Assembly (NCBI RefSeq): GCF_000834655.1
Contig: NZ_JXQQ01000009.1
Location: 1-64,000 of the forward strand
Length of the DNA: 64,000 nucleotides
Source: Variovorax paradoxus
GTDB lineage: Bacteria > Pseudomonadota > Gammaproteobacteria > Burkholderiales > Burkholderiaceae_C
Reading direction: 5' to 3'
The notes beneath the pieces are model-generated. The model ran no database searches. It was not told where the DNA came from and saw only the letters and a list, made by a program, of their open reading frames with translations. The position numbers and the translations under genes were made by a program. Within the stretch, counting starts at the first letter, position 1. Each line of letters opens with the position of its first letter. This document shows positions 21,453 to 30,434 of the stretch, piece by piece.

Positions 21453-22571
21453 ATGCCCGACAAGGTGGATCTCGTCGTCGCCCGGCCCGAAGGCCTGTAT
21501 TGCCCGCCCGGCGATTTCTACATCGACCCGTGGCGGCCGGTGGGGCGCGCGGTCATCACGCACGCGCATTCGGACCACGCCCGCATCGGGCACGCGCATT
21601 ACCTCGCGCATACCGACAGCGCCGGCACGTTGCGCACGCGTCTCGGCGCCGACATCAACCTGCAGACGCTCGCCTACGGCGAAGCCATCGAGCACCACGG
21701 CGTGCGCCTCTCGCTGCACCCGGCCGGCCACGTGCTGGGCTCGGCGCAGGTGCGGCTCGAACACGGCGGCCGCGTCTGGGTCGCTTCGGGCGACTACAAG
21801 ACCGAGCCCGACGGCACCTGTCCGCCGTTCGAGCCCGTGCCCTGCGACACCTTCATCACCGAGTCGACCTTCGGCCTGCCGATCTACCGCTGGCCCACGC
21901 AGGCGGTGCTGTTCGCGGACATCGATGCGTGGTGGCGCGCCAATGCGGAAGCCGGGCGCGCCTCGGTGCTGTTCTGCTATGCCTTCGGCAAGGCGCAACG
22001 CATCCTGCACGGCGTGGATGCGTCGATCGGTCCCATCGTCGTGCACGGCGCGGTCGAGCCGCTCAATGCGGTGTACCGCGCGGCCGGCGTGGCGCTGCCG
22101 CAGACGCTGCGCGTCAGCGATCCGGGCGTCGATGCGGCGCTGCTCAAACGCTCCCTCGTTCTGGCGCCGCCTTCGGCGCAGGGCACCCCGTGGATGAAGC
22201 GTTTCGGCAACTACGCCGATGCGTTCGCGAGCGGCTGGATGCAGCTGCGCGGCACGCGCCGCCGGCGCGGCGTGGACCGCGGCTTCGTCATGTCCGACCA
22301 CGCCGACTGGCCCGGCCTGCAGCAGGCCATCGCGGGCACCGGTGCCGAGCGCGTGTTCGTGACGCACGGCAGCGTGCAGGTGATGGTGCGGTGGCTCACG
22401 GAAAACGGGCTCGATGCGCAGGGCTTCAAGACCGAGTACGGCGACGAGGACGACCAGGAAGCTCCCTCCACCGCCGGAGGAGAGCCGGGGAGGGCGCAAG
22501 CGGCGCTCGATGGAGACGCTGCCAGCCCCGATCCCGACCTTCCCCCGGAGGGGGAAGGAGCCAAGACATGA
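21453..22571 (+). CDS. Ligase-associated DNA exonuclease (metallo-beta-lactamase fold)
   Basis: 372 residues. The MBL metal motif THAHSDH is at residues 36-42, with later HPAGHVLGSAQ, SGDYKTEPDG and VMSDHADW blocks of the beta-CASP exonuclease group. It belongs to the bacterial ligase-associated DNA repair set, with the ligase, helicase and PdeM genes that follow. The last ~36 residues (from about 337) are read from a family B repeat and are rich in E, P, G and A; they are probably a disordered add-on. ATGs at 21429 and 21444 are alternative starts. The stop overlaps the ligase ATG. Confidence 0.9.
   Translation: MPDKVDLVVARPEGLYCPPGDFYIDPWRPVGRAVITHAHSDHARIGHAHYLAHTDSAGTLRTRLGADINLQTLAYGEAIEHHGVRLSLHPAGHVLGSAQVRLEHGGRVWVASGDYKTEPDGTCPPFEPVPCDTFITESTFGLPIYRWPTQAVLFADIDAWWRANAEAGRASVLFCYAFGKAQRILHGVDASIGPIVVHGAVEPLNAVYRAAGVALPQTLRVSDPGVDAALLKRSLVLAPPSAQGTPWMKRFGNYADAFASGWMQLRGTRRRRGVDRGFVMSDHADWPGLQQAIAGTGAERVFVTHGSVQVMVRWLTENGLDAQGFKTEYGDEDDQEAPSTAGGEPGRAQAALDGDAASPDPDLPPEGEGAKT
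22461..22562. repeat. Paired-hairpin repeat, family B, copy 2 (inside a gene end)
   Basis: The left arm starts GCTCCCTCCACCGCCGGAGG. After ~45 bases the right arm reads GATCCCGACCTTCCCCCGGA with GGGGGAAGGAGCC. The arms resemble those of copies 3 and 4. It lies within the last 36 codons of the exonuclease gene and directly abuts the ligase start, supplying its GGAAGGAG ribosome site. Confidence 0.75.
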
Positions 22572-24247
22572 AAGCCTTCGCCGCGCTCTATCGCGAACTC
22601 GACGCAAGCACCTCGAACCTGGTGAAGCAGGCCGCGTTGCAGCGCTACCTGCGCGACGCCGACGCGGCCGATGCCGCATGGGCCGTCTACTTCCTCGCAG
22701 GCGGCAAGCCGCGCCAGCTCGTGCCCACCAAGCTGCTGCGCCTGCTCGCACAGGAATCGGCGGGCCTGCCCGAGTGGCTGTTCGACGAGAGCTATGACGC
22801 GGTCGGCGATCTTGCCGAGACCATCGCGCTCCTGCTGCCACCGCCGACCGAGGTACACGACCTCGGGCTCGCAGCCTGGGTCGAGGAGCACCTGCTGCCG
22901 CTGCGCGAAGCTGCCAAGACCGCGCCCGAGGAACTGGCGGGCCGGCTGCGTGCCCAGTGGCGGCAACTCGCGGCCGAGGAGCGGCTGGTGTATTTCAAGC
23001 TCATCACGGGCGCTTTTCGCGTCGGCGTGTCGAAGCTGCAGGTCACGCAGGCGCTCGCGGCCGTGGGCGGCATCGACGCCAAGCGCGTCGCGCAGCGGCT
23101 CATGGGCTACACGCACATCGGTGCGCGGCCGCGGGCCGGCGACTACGCCACGCTGATCGCGCCGGAGTCCGATGCCGAGCAGGTGCAAAAGACCAGCGGG
23201 CAGCCGTACCCCTTCTTCCTCGCGCATCCGTTCAACATTCCGCTCGCGCAGTTCGATGCGGTGCTGGGGCCGCCGGCCGACTGGATCGTCGAATGGAAGT
23301 GGGACGGCATCCGCGCGCAGCTCGTCAAGCGCGCGGGCGTGGTGTGGCTGTGGTCGCGCGGTGAAGAGCTTGTGACCGATCGATTCCCCGAACTCGCGGT
23401 GCTCGGCGAGGCGCTGCCCGACGGCACGGTGCTGGACGGCGAGATCGCCGTGTGGCGCAAGGACGAGTCTTCACCCGACGGCGAAGGCAAGGTGCAACCC
23501 TTTGCCGAGCTGCAGAAGCGCATCGGCCGCAAGACGCTCGGCGCCAAGCTGCTGCGCGACATCCCCGTGGTGCTGCTGGCCTACGACCTCCTCGAATGGG
23601 AGGGACGCGACTTGCGCGCGGAGCCGCAGTCGGCGCGCCGCGTGCTGCTCGATGAACTCGTCACGCGCATGCAGCACCCGTCGCTGCTGCCGAGCCCGAT
23701 GCTCACCGGCCTCGACTGGAGCGACCTCGCCCGCCAGCGCGAGGCCGCGCGCACCATGGGCGTCGAAGGAATGATGCTCAAGCGCCGCGACGCGCAGTAC
23801 GGCGTGGGCCGCACGAAGGACGTGGGCGTGTGGTGGAAGTGGAAGATCGAGCCGCTCAGCATCGACGCCGTGCTCATCTACGCGCAGCGCGGCCACGGGC
23901 GCCGCGCGAGCCTCTACAGCGACTACACCTTCGCCGTGTGGGACGGCCCGCCCGAGCAAGCGGACCGCAAGCTCGTGCCGTTCGCCAAGGCCTACTCTGG
24001 GCTCACCGACGCGGAGATGGGGCGGGTGGACGCGATCATCCGCAAGACCACGGTCGAGACCTTCGGCCCGGTCAAGAGCGTCAAGCCGACGCTGGTGTTC
24101 GAGCTGGGCTTCGAAGGCATCGCGCGCAGCACGCGGCACAAGAGCGGCATCGCGGTGCGTTTTCCGCGCATGCTGCGCTGGCGCGAGGACAAGCCGGTGG
24201 CCGAAGCCGACACGCTGCAGACGCTGGCTGCGCTGCTGCCGTCATGA
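22568..24247 (+). CDS. ATP-dependent DNA ligase (bacterial repair type)
   Basis: 559 residues. The adenylation lysine is K244 in [10 protein letters not shown] (motif KxDG). Later ligase motifs are seen in [33 protein letters not shown] and [15 protein letters not shown]. An N-terminal helical domain of ~200 residues precedes the core. It joins nicks with ATP, unlike the NAD-dependent LigA. The start overlaps the exonuclease stop by four bases, and its own stop overlaps the helicase ATG (ATGA at 24244), so the three genes are translationally coupled. Confidence 0.94.
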   Translation: MKAFAALYRELDASTSNLVKQAALQRYLRDADAADAAWAVYFLAGGKPRQLVPTKLLRLLAQESAGLPEWLFDESYDAVGDLAETIALLLPPPTEVHDLGLAAWVEEHLLPLREAAKTAPEELAGRLRAQWRQLAAEERLVYFKLITGAFRVGVSKLQVTQALAAVGGIDAKRVAQRLMGYTHIGARPRAGDYATLIAPESDAEQVQKTSGQPYPFFLAHPFNIPLAQFDAVLGPPADWIVEWKWDGIRAQLVKRAGVVWLWSRGEELVTDRFPELAVLGEALPDGTVLDGEIAVWRKDESSPDGEGKVQPFAELQKRIGRKTLGAKLLRDIPVVLLAYDLLEWEGRDLRAEPQSARRVLLDELVTRMQHPSLLPSPMLTGLDWSDLARQREAARTMGVEGMMLKRRDAQYGVGRTKDVGVWWKWKIEPLSIDAVLIYAQRGHGRRASLYSDYTFAVWDGPPEQADRKLVPFAKAYSGLTDAEMGRVDAIIRKTTVETFGPVKSVKPTLVFELGFEGIARSTRHKSGIAVRFPRMLRWREDKPVAEADTLQTLAALLPS

Positions 24248-26994
24248 CCGACCCGGCGGACCCCGCATTCCTCCCTCCCCTCCCGGGGGAGGGCGGGGGT
24301 GGGGCGAAGCGGCGTATCAAGAACCGACTGCCCATCGAAGGCCGCGTGCCCCCATCCCAACCTTCCCCCGGGAGGGGAAGGAGCAAGACTGAAGTCAAGG
24401 CTGCGCTCGATGCGTGGTTCGTCTCGCGCGGGTGGAAGCCGTTCAGGTTTCAACGCGACGTGTGGAAGGCTGTTGCTGAAGGCAAGTCCGGCATGCTGCA
24501 TGCCACCACCGGCGCGGGCAAGACCTATGCGGTATGGCTCGGCGCGCTGCAGGTCTTCTCGCAGGCGCGCAAGGAAACCGCTCGCCCTTCGGCCCCGCCG
24601 CTCACCGTGCTGTGGCTCACGCCGATGCGCGCGCTCGCTGCCGACACGCTGCGCGCGCTCAAGCAGCCGCTCGAAGCCCTCGGCGCCGAAGTGCATCCGT
24701 GGAGCGCCGGCGCGCGCAGCGGCGACACCACCTCGGCCGAGCGCAGCGCACAGAACGAGCGGCTGCCGACCGTGCTCGTCACCACGCCCGAAAGCCTGTC
24801 GCTGCTGCTCGCGCGTGCGGACGCGAGCCAGGTGCTGGGCCGCGTGAAGATGGTCGTGGTCGACGAGTGGCACGAGCTGCTCGGCAACAAGCGCGGCGTG
24901 CAGGTGCAGCTGGCGCTCGCGCGACTCAAGCGATGGAACGCGGGCCTCGCGATCTGGGGCATGTCGGCCACGCTCGGCAACCTGCAGGAAGCGATGCATT
25001 CGCTGCTGGGCCACGAAGACGGCGTGCTGGTGCAGGGCCAGGTGCCCAAGAAGCTCGTCATCGATTCGCTGCTGCCCGGCCGCGCCGAGCGCTTTCCGTG
25101 GGGCGGACATCTGGGCCTCACGATGCTGCCGCAGGTGATCGAGGAGATCGCCGCGAGCAGCACGACGCTGGTCTTCACCAACACGCGTTCGCAGGCCGAG
25201 ATCTGGTACCAGGCGATGCTCGAGGCGAAGCCCGAGTGGGCCGGCACCATCGCGCTGCATCACGGCTCGCTCGACCGCGCGGTGCGCGAATGGGTCGAGC
25301 TGGGCCTGAAGAGCGGCGAGCTCAAGGCGGTGGTGTGCACCTCGAGCCTGGACCTGGGCGTGGATTTCCTGCCGGTGGAGCGCGTGCTCCAGATTGGCTC
25401 GCCCAAGGGCGTGGCGCGGCTGTTGCAGCGCGCGGGCCGCTCGGGCCATGCGCCGGGGCGGCCGTCGCGCATCACGCTCGTGCCCACGCACAGCATCGAG
25501 ATGGTGGAGGGCGCCGCGGCGCGCACGGCGATTGCGGCGGGGCACATCGAGGCGCGCCATTCGCCCGACCAGCCGCTCGACGTGCTGGTGCAGCACCTGG
25601 TGACGGTGGCGCTCGGTGGCGGCTTCGTGCCCGACGATCTCTACGACGAGGTGCGCGGCACGGCCGCCTACGAATCGCTCTCGCGCGAGAGCTGGCAGTG
25701 GTGCCTGGACTTCGTCTCGCAAGGCGGCCCATCGCTCGCCGTGTACCCGGACTACAAGCGCGCCGTGCCCGATGCGGAAGGCGTGTGGCGCGTGCCCGAT
25801 GCGCGGCTCGCGCGGCGCCATCGCATGAACATCGGCACCATCGTGAGCGATGCGAGCATGGCGGTGCAGTACCTGGGCGGCGCGAAGATCGGCAGCGTCG
25901 AGGAAGGATTCGTCGCGCGCATGAAGCCCGGCGACTGCTTCCTCTTCGGCGGCCGCTTGCTCGAACTGGTGCGCATCCACGACATGACGGCCTGGGTGCG
26001 CCGCGCCAGCGGCAAGCGCGCTGCCGTGCCGCGCTGGAATGGCGGGCGCATGCCGCTGTCGAACACGCTGGCCGATGCGGTCGTGCAGCAGCTCGCGTTG
26101 GCGGGCGAGGGGCACTACGACTCGCCCGAGCTGCAGTGCGTGCGGCCCCTGCTGGAGATCCAGCAGCAGTGGTCCGCTCTGCCGACGCCGCAGACGCTGC
26201 TCGCAGAGACGCTGAAGACGCGCGAGGGCTCGCACCTCTTCCTTTATCCGTTCGCCGGTCGCCATGTACACCTGGGGCTTGCAAGCCTGTTGGCCTGGCG
26301 CGTGGCGCAGCACGAGGCGCGCACCTTCTCGATCGCCGTCAACGACTACGGCTTCGAGCTGCTGAGCGCGACCGAGGTCGATTGGCCCGCGCTGCTGCCG
26401 CAGGTGCTGCGCCTGCCGGAAGGCGAGGGCGACACCGATGCGCGCACTGTGCTGTTGCACGAGGTGCTGGCCTCGCTCAATGCGGGCGAACTGGCGCAGC
26501 GGCGCTTTCGCGAGATCGCGCGCGTCTCGGGGCTGATCTTCCAGGGCTATCCGGGCGAAAAGCGCAGCAGCCGGCAGCTGCAGGCGTCGTCTTCGCTGTT
26601 CTGGGAGGTGTTCCGCAAATACGACCCGGCGAACAAGCTGCTGCAGCAGGCCGAGCAGGAGTTGCTGTCGCAGGAGCTGGAGATCGGGCGCCTGCGTGCG
26701 AGCCTGGAGCGCATGGCCACGCAGCAGCTCGTGCTCAAGCCGCTCGAGCGGCCGACACCGTTTTCGTTTCCGCTGATGGTCGAGCTGTTCCGCGAGAAGC
26801 TGTCGAACGAGAACGTGGCCGACCGCATCGCGCGCATGGTCGAGCAGCTGGAAAAAGCCGCGGGCGGCGTGGTCACGGCCGGCGGCGTGGAGCGTGTGAA
26901 GAGCACGCTGGCGTTCGGGCAGGAAGGGCCGGGCAAGCCGCCCAGGCCACCGCGCGAGCGCAGGCGGCCTTCTCGGCCGCTACCTCCGCTGTGA
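24244..26994 (+). CDS. Ligase-associated DEXH-box DNA helicase (Lhr-core type)
   Basis: 916 residues. After an unusual ~48-residue lead, the helicase core has Walker A ATTGAGKT at 87-94, DEWH at 207-210, WGMSATLG (motif III), [10 protein letters not shown] (IV) and [16 protein letters not shown] (VI). The part beyond ~600 carries the Lhr winged-helix and DUF4145-like regions. It translocates on single-stranded DNA in the family. Residues 9-47 are encoded by a family B repeat, which explains the PG/R-rich lead; the likely ancestral start was near [10 protein letters not shown]. The C-terminus is arginine/proline-rich. Confidence 0.92.
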   Translation: MTDPADPAFLPPLPGEGGGGAKRRIKNRLPIEGRVPPSQPSPGRGRSKTEVKAALDAWFVSRGWKPFRFQRDVWKAVAEGKSGMLHATTGAGKTYAVWLGALQVFSQARKETARPSAPPLTVLWLTPMRALAADTLRALKQPLEALGAEVHPWSAGARSGDTTSAERSAQNERLPTVLVTTPESLSLLLARADASQVLGRVKMVVVDEWHELLGNKRGVQVQLALARLKRWNAGLAIWGMSATLGNLQEAMHSLLGHEDGVLVQGQVPKKLVIDSLLPGRAERFPWGGHLGLTMLPQVIEEIAASSTTLVFTNTRSQAEIWYQAMLEAKPEWAGTIALHHGSLDRAVREWVELGLKSGELKAVVCTSSLDLGVDFLPVERVLQIGSPKGVARLLQRAGRSGHAPGRPSRITLVPTHSIEMVEGAAARTAIAAGHIEARHSPDQPLDVLVQHLVTVALGGGFVPDDLYDEVRGTAAYESLSRESWQWCLDFVSQGGPSLAVYPDYKRAVPDAEGVWRVPDARLARRHRMNIGTIVSDASMAVQYLGGAKIGSVEEGFVARMKPGDCFLFGGRLLELVRIHDMTAWVRRASGKRAAVPRWNGGRMPLSNTLADAVVQQLALAGEGHYDSPELQCVRPLLEIQQQWSALPTPQTLLAETLKTREGSHLFLYPFAGRHVHLGLASLLAWRVAQHEARTFSIAVNDYGFELLSATEVDWPALLPQVLRLPEGEGDTDARTVLLHEVLASLNAGELAQRRFREIARVSGLIFQGYPGEKRSSRQLQASSSLFWEVFRKYDPANKLLQQAEQELLSQELEIGRLRASLERMATQQLVLKPLERPTPFSFPLMVELFREKLSNENVADRIARMVEQLEKAAGGVVTAGGVERVKSTLAFGQEGPGKPPRPPRERRRPSRPLPPL
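24270..24384. repeat. Paired-hairpin repeat, family B, copy 3 (read in frame by the helicase)
   Basis: The left arm at 24271-24304 starts CTCCCTCCCCTCCCGGGGGA and ends GGGGGTGGGG. The right arm at 24348-24384 starts GCCCCCATCCCAACCTTCCC and ends GAGGGGAAGGAGC. Both fold into hairpins. The whole element lies between the ligase stop and the conserved helicase start, with no stop codon in the helicase frame. Confidence 0.85.
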
Positions 26995-26999
26995 GTCTT

Positions 27000-27446
27000 T
27001 CAGCCGCCGTGCGCTTTCACCCACCGCACGATGTCCGCCGCGCCCATCGCGCCGGCCTGCCGCGCCACCTCGCGGCCGCCGCGAAAGAGCGCCAGCGTCG
27101 GGATGCTGCGGATGTTGAAGCGCGCGCCGAGCGCGGGCACGGCCTCGGTGTCGACCTTGGCCAGGCGCACATGGGGTTCAAGCTGGGCCGCGGCCTGTTC
27201 GTAACCCGGCGCCATCTGGCGGCAGGGGCCGCACCACGGCGCCCAGAAGTCGACCAGCACCGGGATTTCGTTGCGTGCGATGTGGCGGTCGAAGGTCTTT
27301 TCGTCGGGCAGCGCGGTCGAATGGCCGGCGAACAGCGCCCTATGGCAACTGCCGCAGTCGGGCGCGCTGCCCAGTTGCTCCGCGCGCACGCGGTTGGTCG
27401 TGTGGCAGTGCGGACAGACGATGAGCTTCGGGGGCGATTCGGTCAT
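27000..27446 (-). CDS. trxC: Thioredoxin 2 (TrxC)
   Basis: 148 residues. TrxC has an N-terminal zinc ribbon, seen as C11-x-x-C14 and C31-x-x-C34, and a thioredoxin domain with the active site WCGPC at 71-75 and the cis-proline in RSIPTLALF. It reduces disulfides in the cytoplasm and is often induced by oxidative stress. It lies tail-to-tail with the helicase (5-base gap) and head-to-head with pdeM, cutting the repair set in two. Confidence 0.95.
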   Translation of the reverse strand: MTESPPKLIVCPHCHTTNRVRAEQLGSAPDCGSCHRALFAGHSTALPDEKTFDRHIARNEIPVLVDFWAPWCGPCRQMAPGYEQAAAQLEPHVRLAKVDTEAVPALGARFNIRSIPTLALFRGGREVARQAGAMGAADIVRWVKAHGG

Positions 27447-27523
27447 GGGGGAAAACTGGGGCTCGCACGGTTGAATTGCAAGGCCGCCGCCGGGCCGGGC
27501 GTCTTTTGCGACACTCGTCGGCC

Positions 27524-28207
27524 GTGACCTCTTCGCACCTTACCGCGTCCACGCTCGCTGTCCAATGGGCCGGCGAGCGGCTCCACCTGCTGCCCGAGCG
27601 CGCGCTCTGGTGGCCCGGCGAGCGCGTGCTGTTCATTGCCGACCTGCACATCGGCAAGGCCGCGACCTATCGCGCGCTGGGCCAGCCGGTGCCGGGCGGC
27701 ACCACGCAGCAGAACCTCGCGCGGCTCGACGCTCTGGTCGCCACGCACGCCCCGCGGCACATCGTCTTTCTCGGCGATTTCATGCATGCGGTGCAGGCCC
27801 GCACGCCGCAGGTGCTGGCCGCGCTCGATGCCTGGCGTGCAACGCATGCAGCCGTTGCCATGACGCTGGTGCGCGGCAATCACGACAGCCGCGCAGGCGA
27901 TCCGCCGGCCGCGCTGGGCATAGAGGTGGTCGACGAGCCTTTCCTGCTCGGACCGTTCGCCTGCTGCCACCATCCGCAGTCGCATGCGACGCACTTCGTG
28001 CTCGCGGGCCACCTGCACCCGGTGTGCAGGCTCTTCGGACCGGGCCGCGACAGCGTGCGGCTGCCCTGTTTCGTGAGCGATGCGCGGCAGGCGGTGTTGC
28101 CCGCCTTCGGCGAGTTCACGGGTGGGTGGCTGATGGAGCGGGCGCCGGAGCGGCGCTTCTACGCGGTGGGCGGTGAGACCGTGTGGGCGCTGCCGTCCTC
28201 GGACTGA
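27524..28207 (+). CDS. pdeM: Ligase-associated endonuclease PdeM (metallophosphoesterase)
   Basis: 227 residues from the GTG at 27524; a TTG at 27476 would add 16 arginine-rich residues that look non-native. The metallophosphoesterase motifs occur in order: FIADLHIGKA, FLGDFMHA, VRGNHDS, CHHPQ and LAGHLHP. This is the fourth protein of the ligase-associated repair set, expected to cut DNA. It starts 77 bases from trxC on the opposite strand. Confidence 0.9.
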   Translation: MTSSHLTASTLAVQWAGERLHLLPERALWWPGERVLFIADLHIGKAATYRALGQPVPGGTTQQNLARLDALVATHAPRHIVFLGDFMHAVQARTPQVLAALDAWRATHAAVAMTLVRGNHDSRAGDPPAALGIEVVDEPFLLGPFACCHHPQSHATHFVLAGHLHPVCRLFGPGRDSVRLPCFVSDARQAVLPAFGEFTGGWLMERAPERRFYAVGGETVWALPSSD

Positions 28208-28213
28208 AGTGCT

Positions 28214-28317
28214 TGGCTCCTTCCCCCTCTGAGGGAAGGTTGGGATGGGGGCAGGCAGAGCGCCCGATGGCCACGCCGCTTGCCCCCACCCCAGCCCTCC
28301 CCCAGCGGGGGAGGGAG
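28214..28317. repeat. Paired-hairpin repeat, family B, copy 4 (inverted relative to copy 3)
   Basis: The left arm GGCTCCTTCCCCCTCTGAGG with AAGGTTGGGATGGGGG is the reverse complement of the right arm of copy 3. The right arm (CCCCCACCCCAGCCCTCCCC then GCGGGGGAGGGAG) is the reverse complement of its left arm. It fills the gap between the converging pdeM and TPM genes and could also slow transcription there, though it lacks T-runs. Confidence 0.85.
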
Positions 28318-28327
28318 AAAGAAAAAG

Positions 28328-28858
28328 TCAGAGCACCACCGGCTCGTTCGGCAACTCGTTCGTGTCGGCCTGGTCCTCGGCCAGCGGAAAGTGCGCGACC
28401 AGCAGGGCCGACATTTCTTCCAGCGCCTGCGTGAGCCCGTCCTCGAAGCGGCCTTCGCGGAACGCCGTGCCCATGCGTTGCGCCATCGCGGCCCACTCGG
28501 CATCGTCCACGCGCGAGTCGATCCCGCGGTCGGCCACGATCTCGATCGCATGCTCGGCCAGCAGCAGGTAGATCAAGACGCCGTTGTTGTGCTCGGTGTC
28601 CCACACGCGCAGCTTGCCGAACAGCGTGACGGCGCGTTCCCTCGGCGGCGCATGGCGCCAGAGGTACGACATCGGCAAGCCCGCTTCTACGCAGATGCGG
28701 ATCTCTCCGCTGTGGCGCCGCTCGCTCGCCGCCACACGGGCGGCCAGGCGCTGCATGGCGTCCGCCGGCAGCACGCGCCGCACGGCGGCTTCGTCGGTCC
28801 AGCGGTGGCGCCAGATGCGGCCCAGCTTCGAGAAGTGCGACGGTTGTGCAGTTGCCAT
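28328..28858 (-). CDS. TPM-domain protein (short, cytoplasmic or membrane-near)
   Basis: 176 residues. The TPM fold is seen from about residue 38: ASERRHSGEIRICVE, then FGKLRVWDTEHNNGVLIYLL and IVADRGIDSRV. There is no signal peptide. In many proteobacteria this gene follows a LemA gene and a secreted TPM protein, exactly the order here (lemA, ygcG-like, this gene). TPM domains have been linked to photosystem repair in plants and to envelope roles in bacteria; its job is unknown. It starts two bases after the upstream gene stops. Confidence 0.87.
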   Translation of the reverse strand: MATAQPSHFSKLGRIWRHRWTDEAAVRRVLPADAMQRLAARVAASERRHSGEIRICVEAGLPMSYLWRHAPPRERAVTLFGKLRVWDTEHNNGVLIYLLLAEHAIEIVADRGIDSRVDDAEWAAMAQRMGTAFREGRFEDGLTQALEEMSALLVAHFPLAEDQADTNELPNEPVVL

Positions 28859-28860
28859 GT

Positions 28861-29775
28861 TCACCAGTCTCCCGAAGCGCCGCCGCCGCCGAAATTGCCA
28901 CCGCCGCCGGAACTGAAGCCGCCGCCGCCACCCCCGCCGCCTCCGCCCCATCCGCCGCCACCGCCGCTGGTCCAGCCGCCACCGCCTCTGCCGCCGCGAC
29001 CCCCACCGAATCCGGCGAGACCCGAGAACAGCGAGACCATCAGCGCGATCAGCCCGGCGATCACCGCGATGACCGTGCTGGTCGTGAGGAAGAACGCGAC
29101 TGCGCCGATGCCCCCGCCCATGACGACCGAGCCCAGCGTCTTGCCCAGGATGGCGCGCACGATCGGCGCGCCGACGAAGACGCCGACGAACAGGAAGATC
29201 GCGAGGTTCTCCCAGTCGAAGTCGCCGCCCGAGCTGCTGCCGCCGTCGTTGCGCGAAGGCTCGGGCAGCGGCTCGCCGTCGACCAGGCCGATGAGCCGGT
29301 CCACCGCCGCATTCAGCCCGCCCGCGAAGTCGTTGTTGCGAAAGCGCGGCTTCATCTCCTCGTCGATGATGCGCACCGCCGCGAGGTCGGGCACGGCGCC
29401 TTCGAGCGCCTTGGCCGTGGCGATGCGCATCTTGCGATCGTCCTTGGCGACGATCACGAGGAGGCCGTCGCCCACGTCCTTGCGGCCGATCTTCCAGGCG
29501 TCGCCCACGCGCTGCGCATAGCTGGCGATGTCCTCGGGCTGGGTGGTGGGCACCATCAGCACCACGATCTGCGAGCCCTTGCGCTGCTCGAAAGCCGCGA
29601 GCTTCGTCTCCAGGCCCGAGCGCTGCGCGGCGTCGAGCGTGCCGGTCTGGTCGATGACGCGCGCGGTGAGCGTGGGCACCGGCAGCAGGCCTTGCGCCAG
29701 CGCGGGCAAGGCGACCCATGCAAGCGCTGCGACGAAGACTGCAGCCAGCGCGCGGCGGATCAGGGCTGCAACCAT
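28861..29775 (-). CDS. YgcG-like TPM-domain membrane protein with Gly-rich tail
   Basis: 304 residues. A signal peptide ends near LPALAQ (residue ~28). The TPM domain spans ~33-165 (VIDQTGTLDAAQRSGLE, VGDGLLVIVAKDDRKMRIAT). Then come two or three membrane segments (~195-255) and a glycine/serine/tryptophan-rich tail ending GGGGASGDW. That tail is common in YgcG-type proteins. It is the middle gene of the LemA cluster and likely faces the periplasm. The long antisense reading frame over the Gly-rich tail is a composition artefact. Confidence 0.9.
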   Translation of the reverse strand: MVAALIRRALAAVFVAALAWVALPALAQGLLPVPTLTARVIDQTGTLDAAQRSGLETKLAAFEQRKGSQIVVLMVPTTQPEDIASYAQRVGDAWKIGRKDVGDGLLVIVAKDDRKMRIATAKALEGAVPDLAAVRIIDEEMKPRFRNNDFAGGLNAAVDRLIGLVDGEPLPEPSRNDGGSSSGGDFDWENLAIFLFVGVFVGAPIVRAILGKTLGSVVMGGGIGAVAFFLTTSTVIAVIAGLIALMVSLFSGLAGFGGGRGGRGGGGWTSGGGGGWGGGGGGGGGGFSSGGGGNFGGGGASGDW

Positions 29776-29787
29776 CGATGCGGCTTC

Positions 29788-30387
29788 TTACTTCTTGGGT
29801 GCGCTGAAGTCGACCGTCGGAGGCGTCGAAATCTGCGCTTCGTTCTGCACCGAGAAGTTGGGCTTGGGCGCGTAGCTGAAGATCTTGGCGGTGATGTTGG
29901 TGGGGAAGCTGCGCGCGAGCACGTTGTACTCCTGCACGCTCTCGATGTAGCGGTTGCGCGCGACGGTGATGCGGTTCTCGGTGCCTTCCAGCGTCACGCG
30001 CAGGTCGCGGAATGCCTGGTTCGCCTTGAGCTCGGGGTAGCGCTCGGACACCACCATCAGCCGCGACAGTGCCGAGGAGAGCTCGCCCTGCGCCTGCTGG
30101 AACTTGTTGAAGGCCTCGGGGTTGTTGAGCGTCTCGGGCGTCACCTGGATCGAGGTGGCCTTGGCGCGCGCCTCGATCACCTTGGTGAGCGTGTCCTGCT
30201 CGAAGCTGGCCTCGCCCTTGACGGTGGCCACGATGTTGGGCACGAGGTCGGCGCGCCGCTGGTACTGGTTGAGCACCTCGCTCCAGGCCGATTTGCTGGC
30301 CTCGTCGAGGGACTGGAACTGGTTGTAGCCGCATCCGCTCAGGGACAGGACCGCCGCGAGAATCAAGAGCCAGCGCTTCATCATCAT
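29788..30387 (-). CDS. LemA-family lipoprotein
   Basis: 199 residues. The lipobox LSLSGC gives C19 as the lipid anchor. The LemA pattern follows: LVNQYQRRADLVPNIVATVKG-like text near 40-60 (here LNQYQRRADLVPNIVATVKG), and RYIESVQEYNVLARSFPTNI near 150-170. The start at 30387 is set by the ribosome site GGAGG eight bases upstream; three ATG codons follow one another. LemA proteins are coiled helical envelope proteins of unknown role, regularly linked to TPM proteins as here. Confidence 0.9.
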   Translation of the reverse strand: MMMKRWLLILAAVLSLSGCGYNQFQSLDEASKSAWSEVLNQYQRRADLVPNIVATVKGEASFEQDTLTKVIEARAKATSIQVTPETLNNPEAFNKFQQAQGELSSALSRLMVVSERYPELKANQAFRDLRVTLEGTENRITVARNRYIESVQEYNVLARSFPTNITAKIFSYAPKPNFSVQNEAQISTPPTVDFSAPKK

Positions 30388-30434
30388 TTGCATTACCTCC
30401 GCGAGAAGAAGCGGAAGGTAGCATAGGTGGCTCC

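Noticed and set aside
27476..27523. N-terminal extension of PdeM from a TTG
   Set aside because: The 16 extra residues are arginine-rich and unlike the family; the GTG at 27524 gives a normal start.
28861..29010. Gly/Pro-rich repetitive stretch that looks like a tandem repeat or small repeat array
   Set aside because: It is the glycine-rich tail of the YgcG-like protein; unit lengths are irregular and there are no spacers, so it is not a CRISPR.
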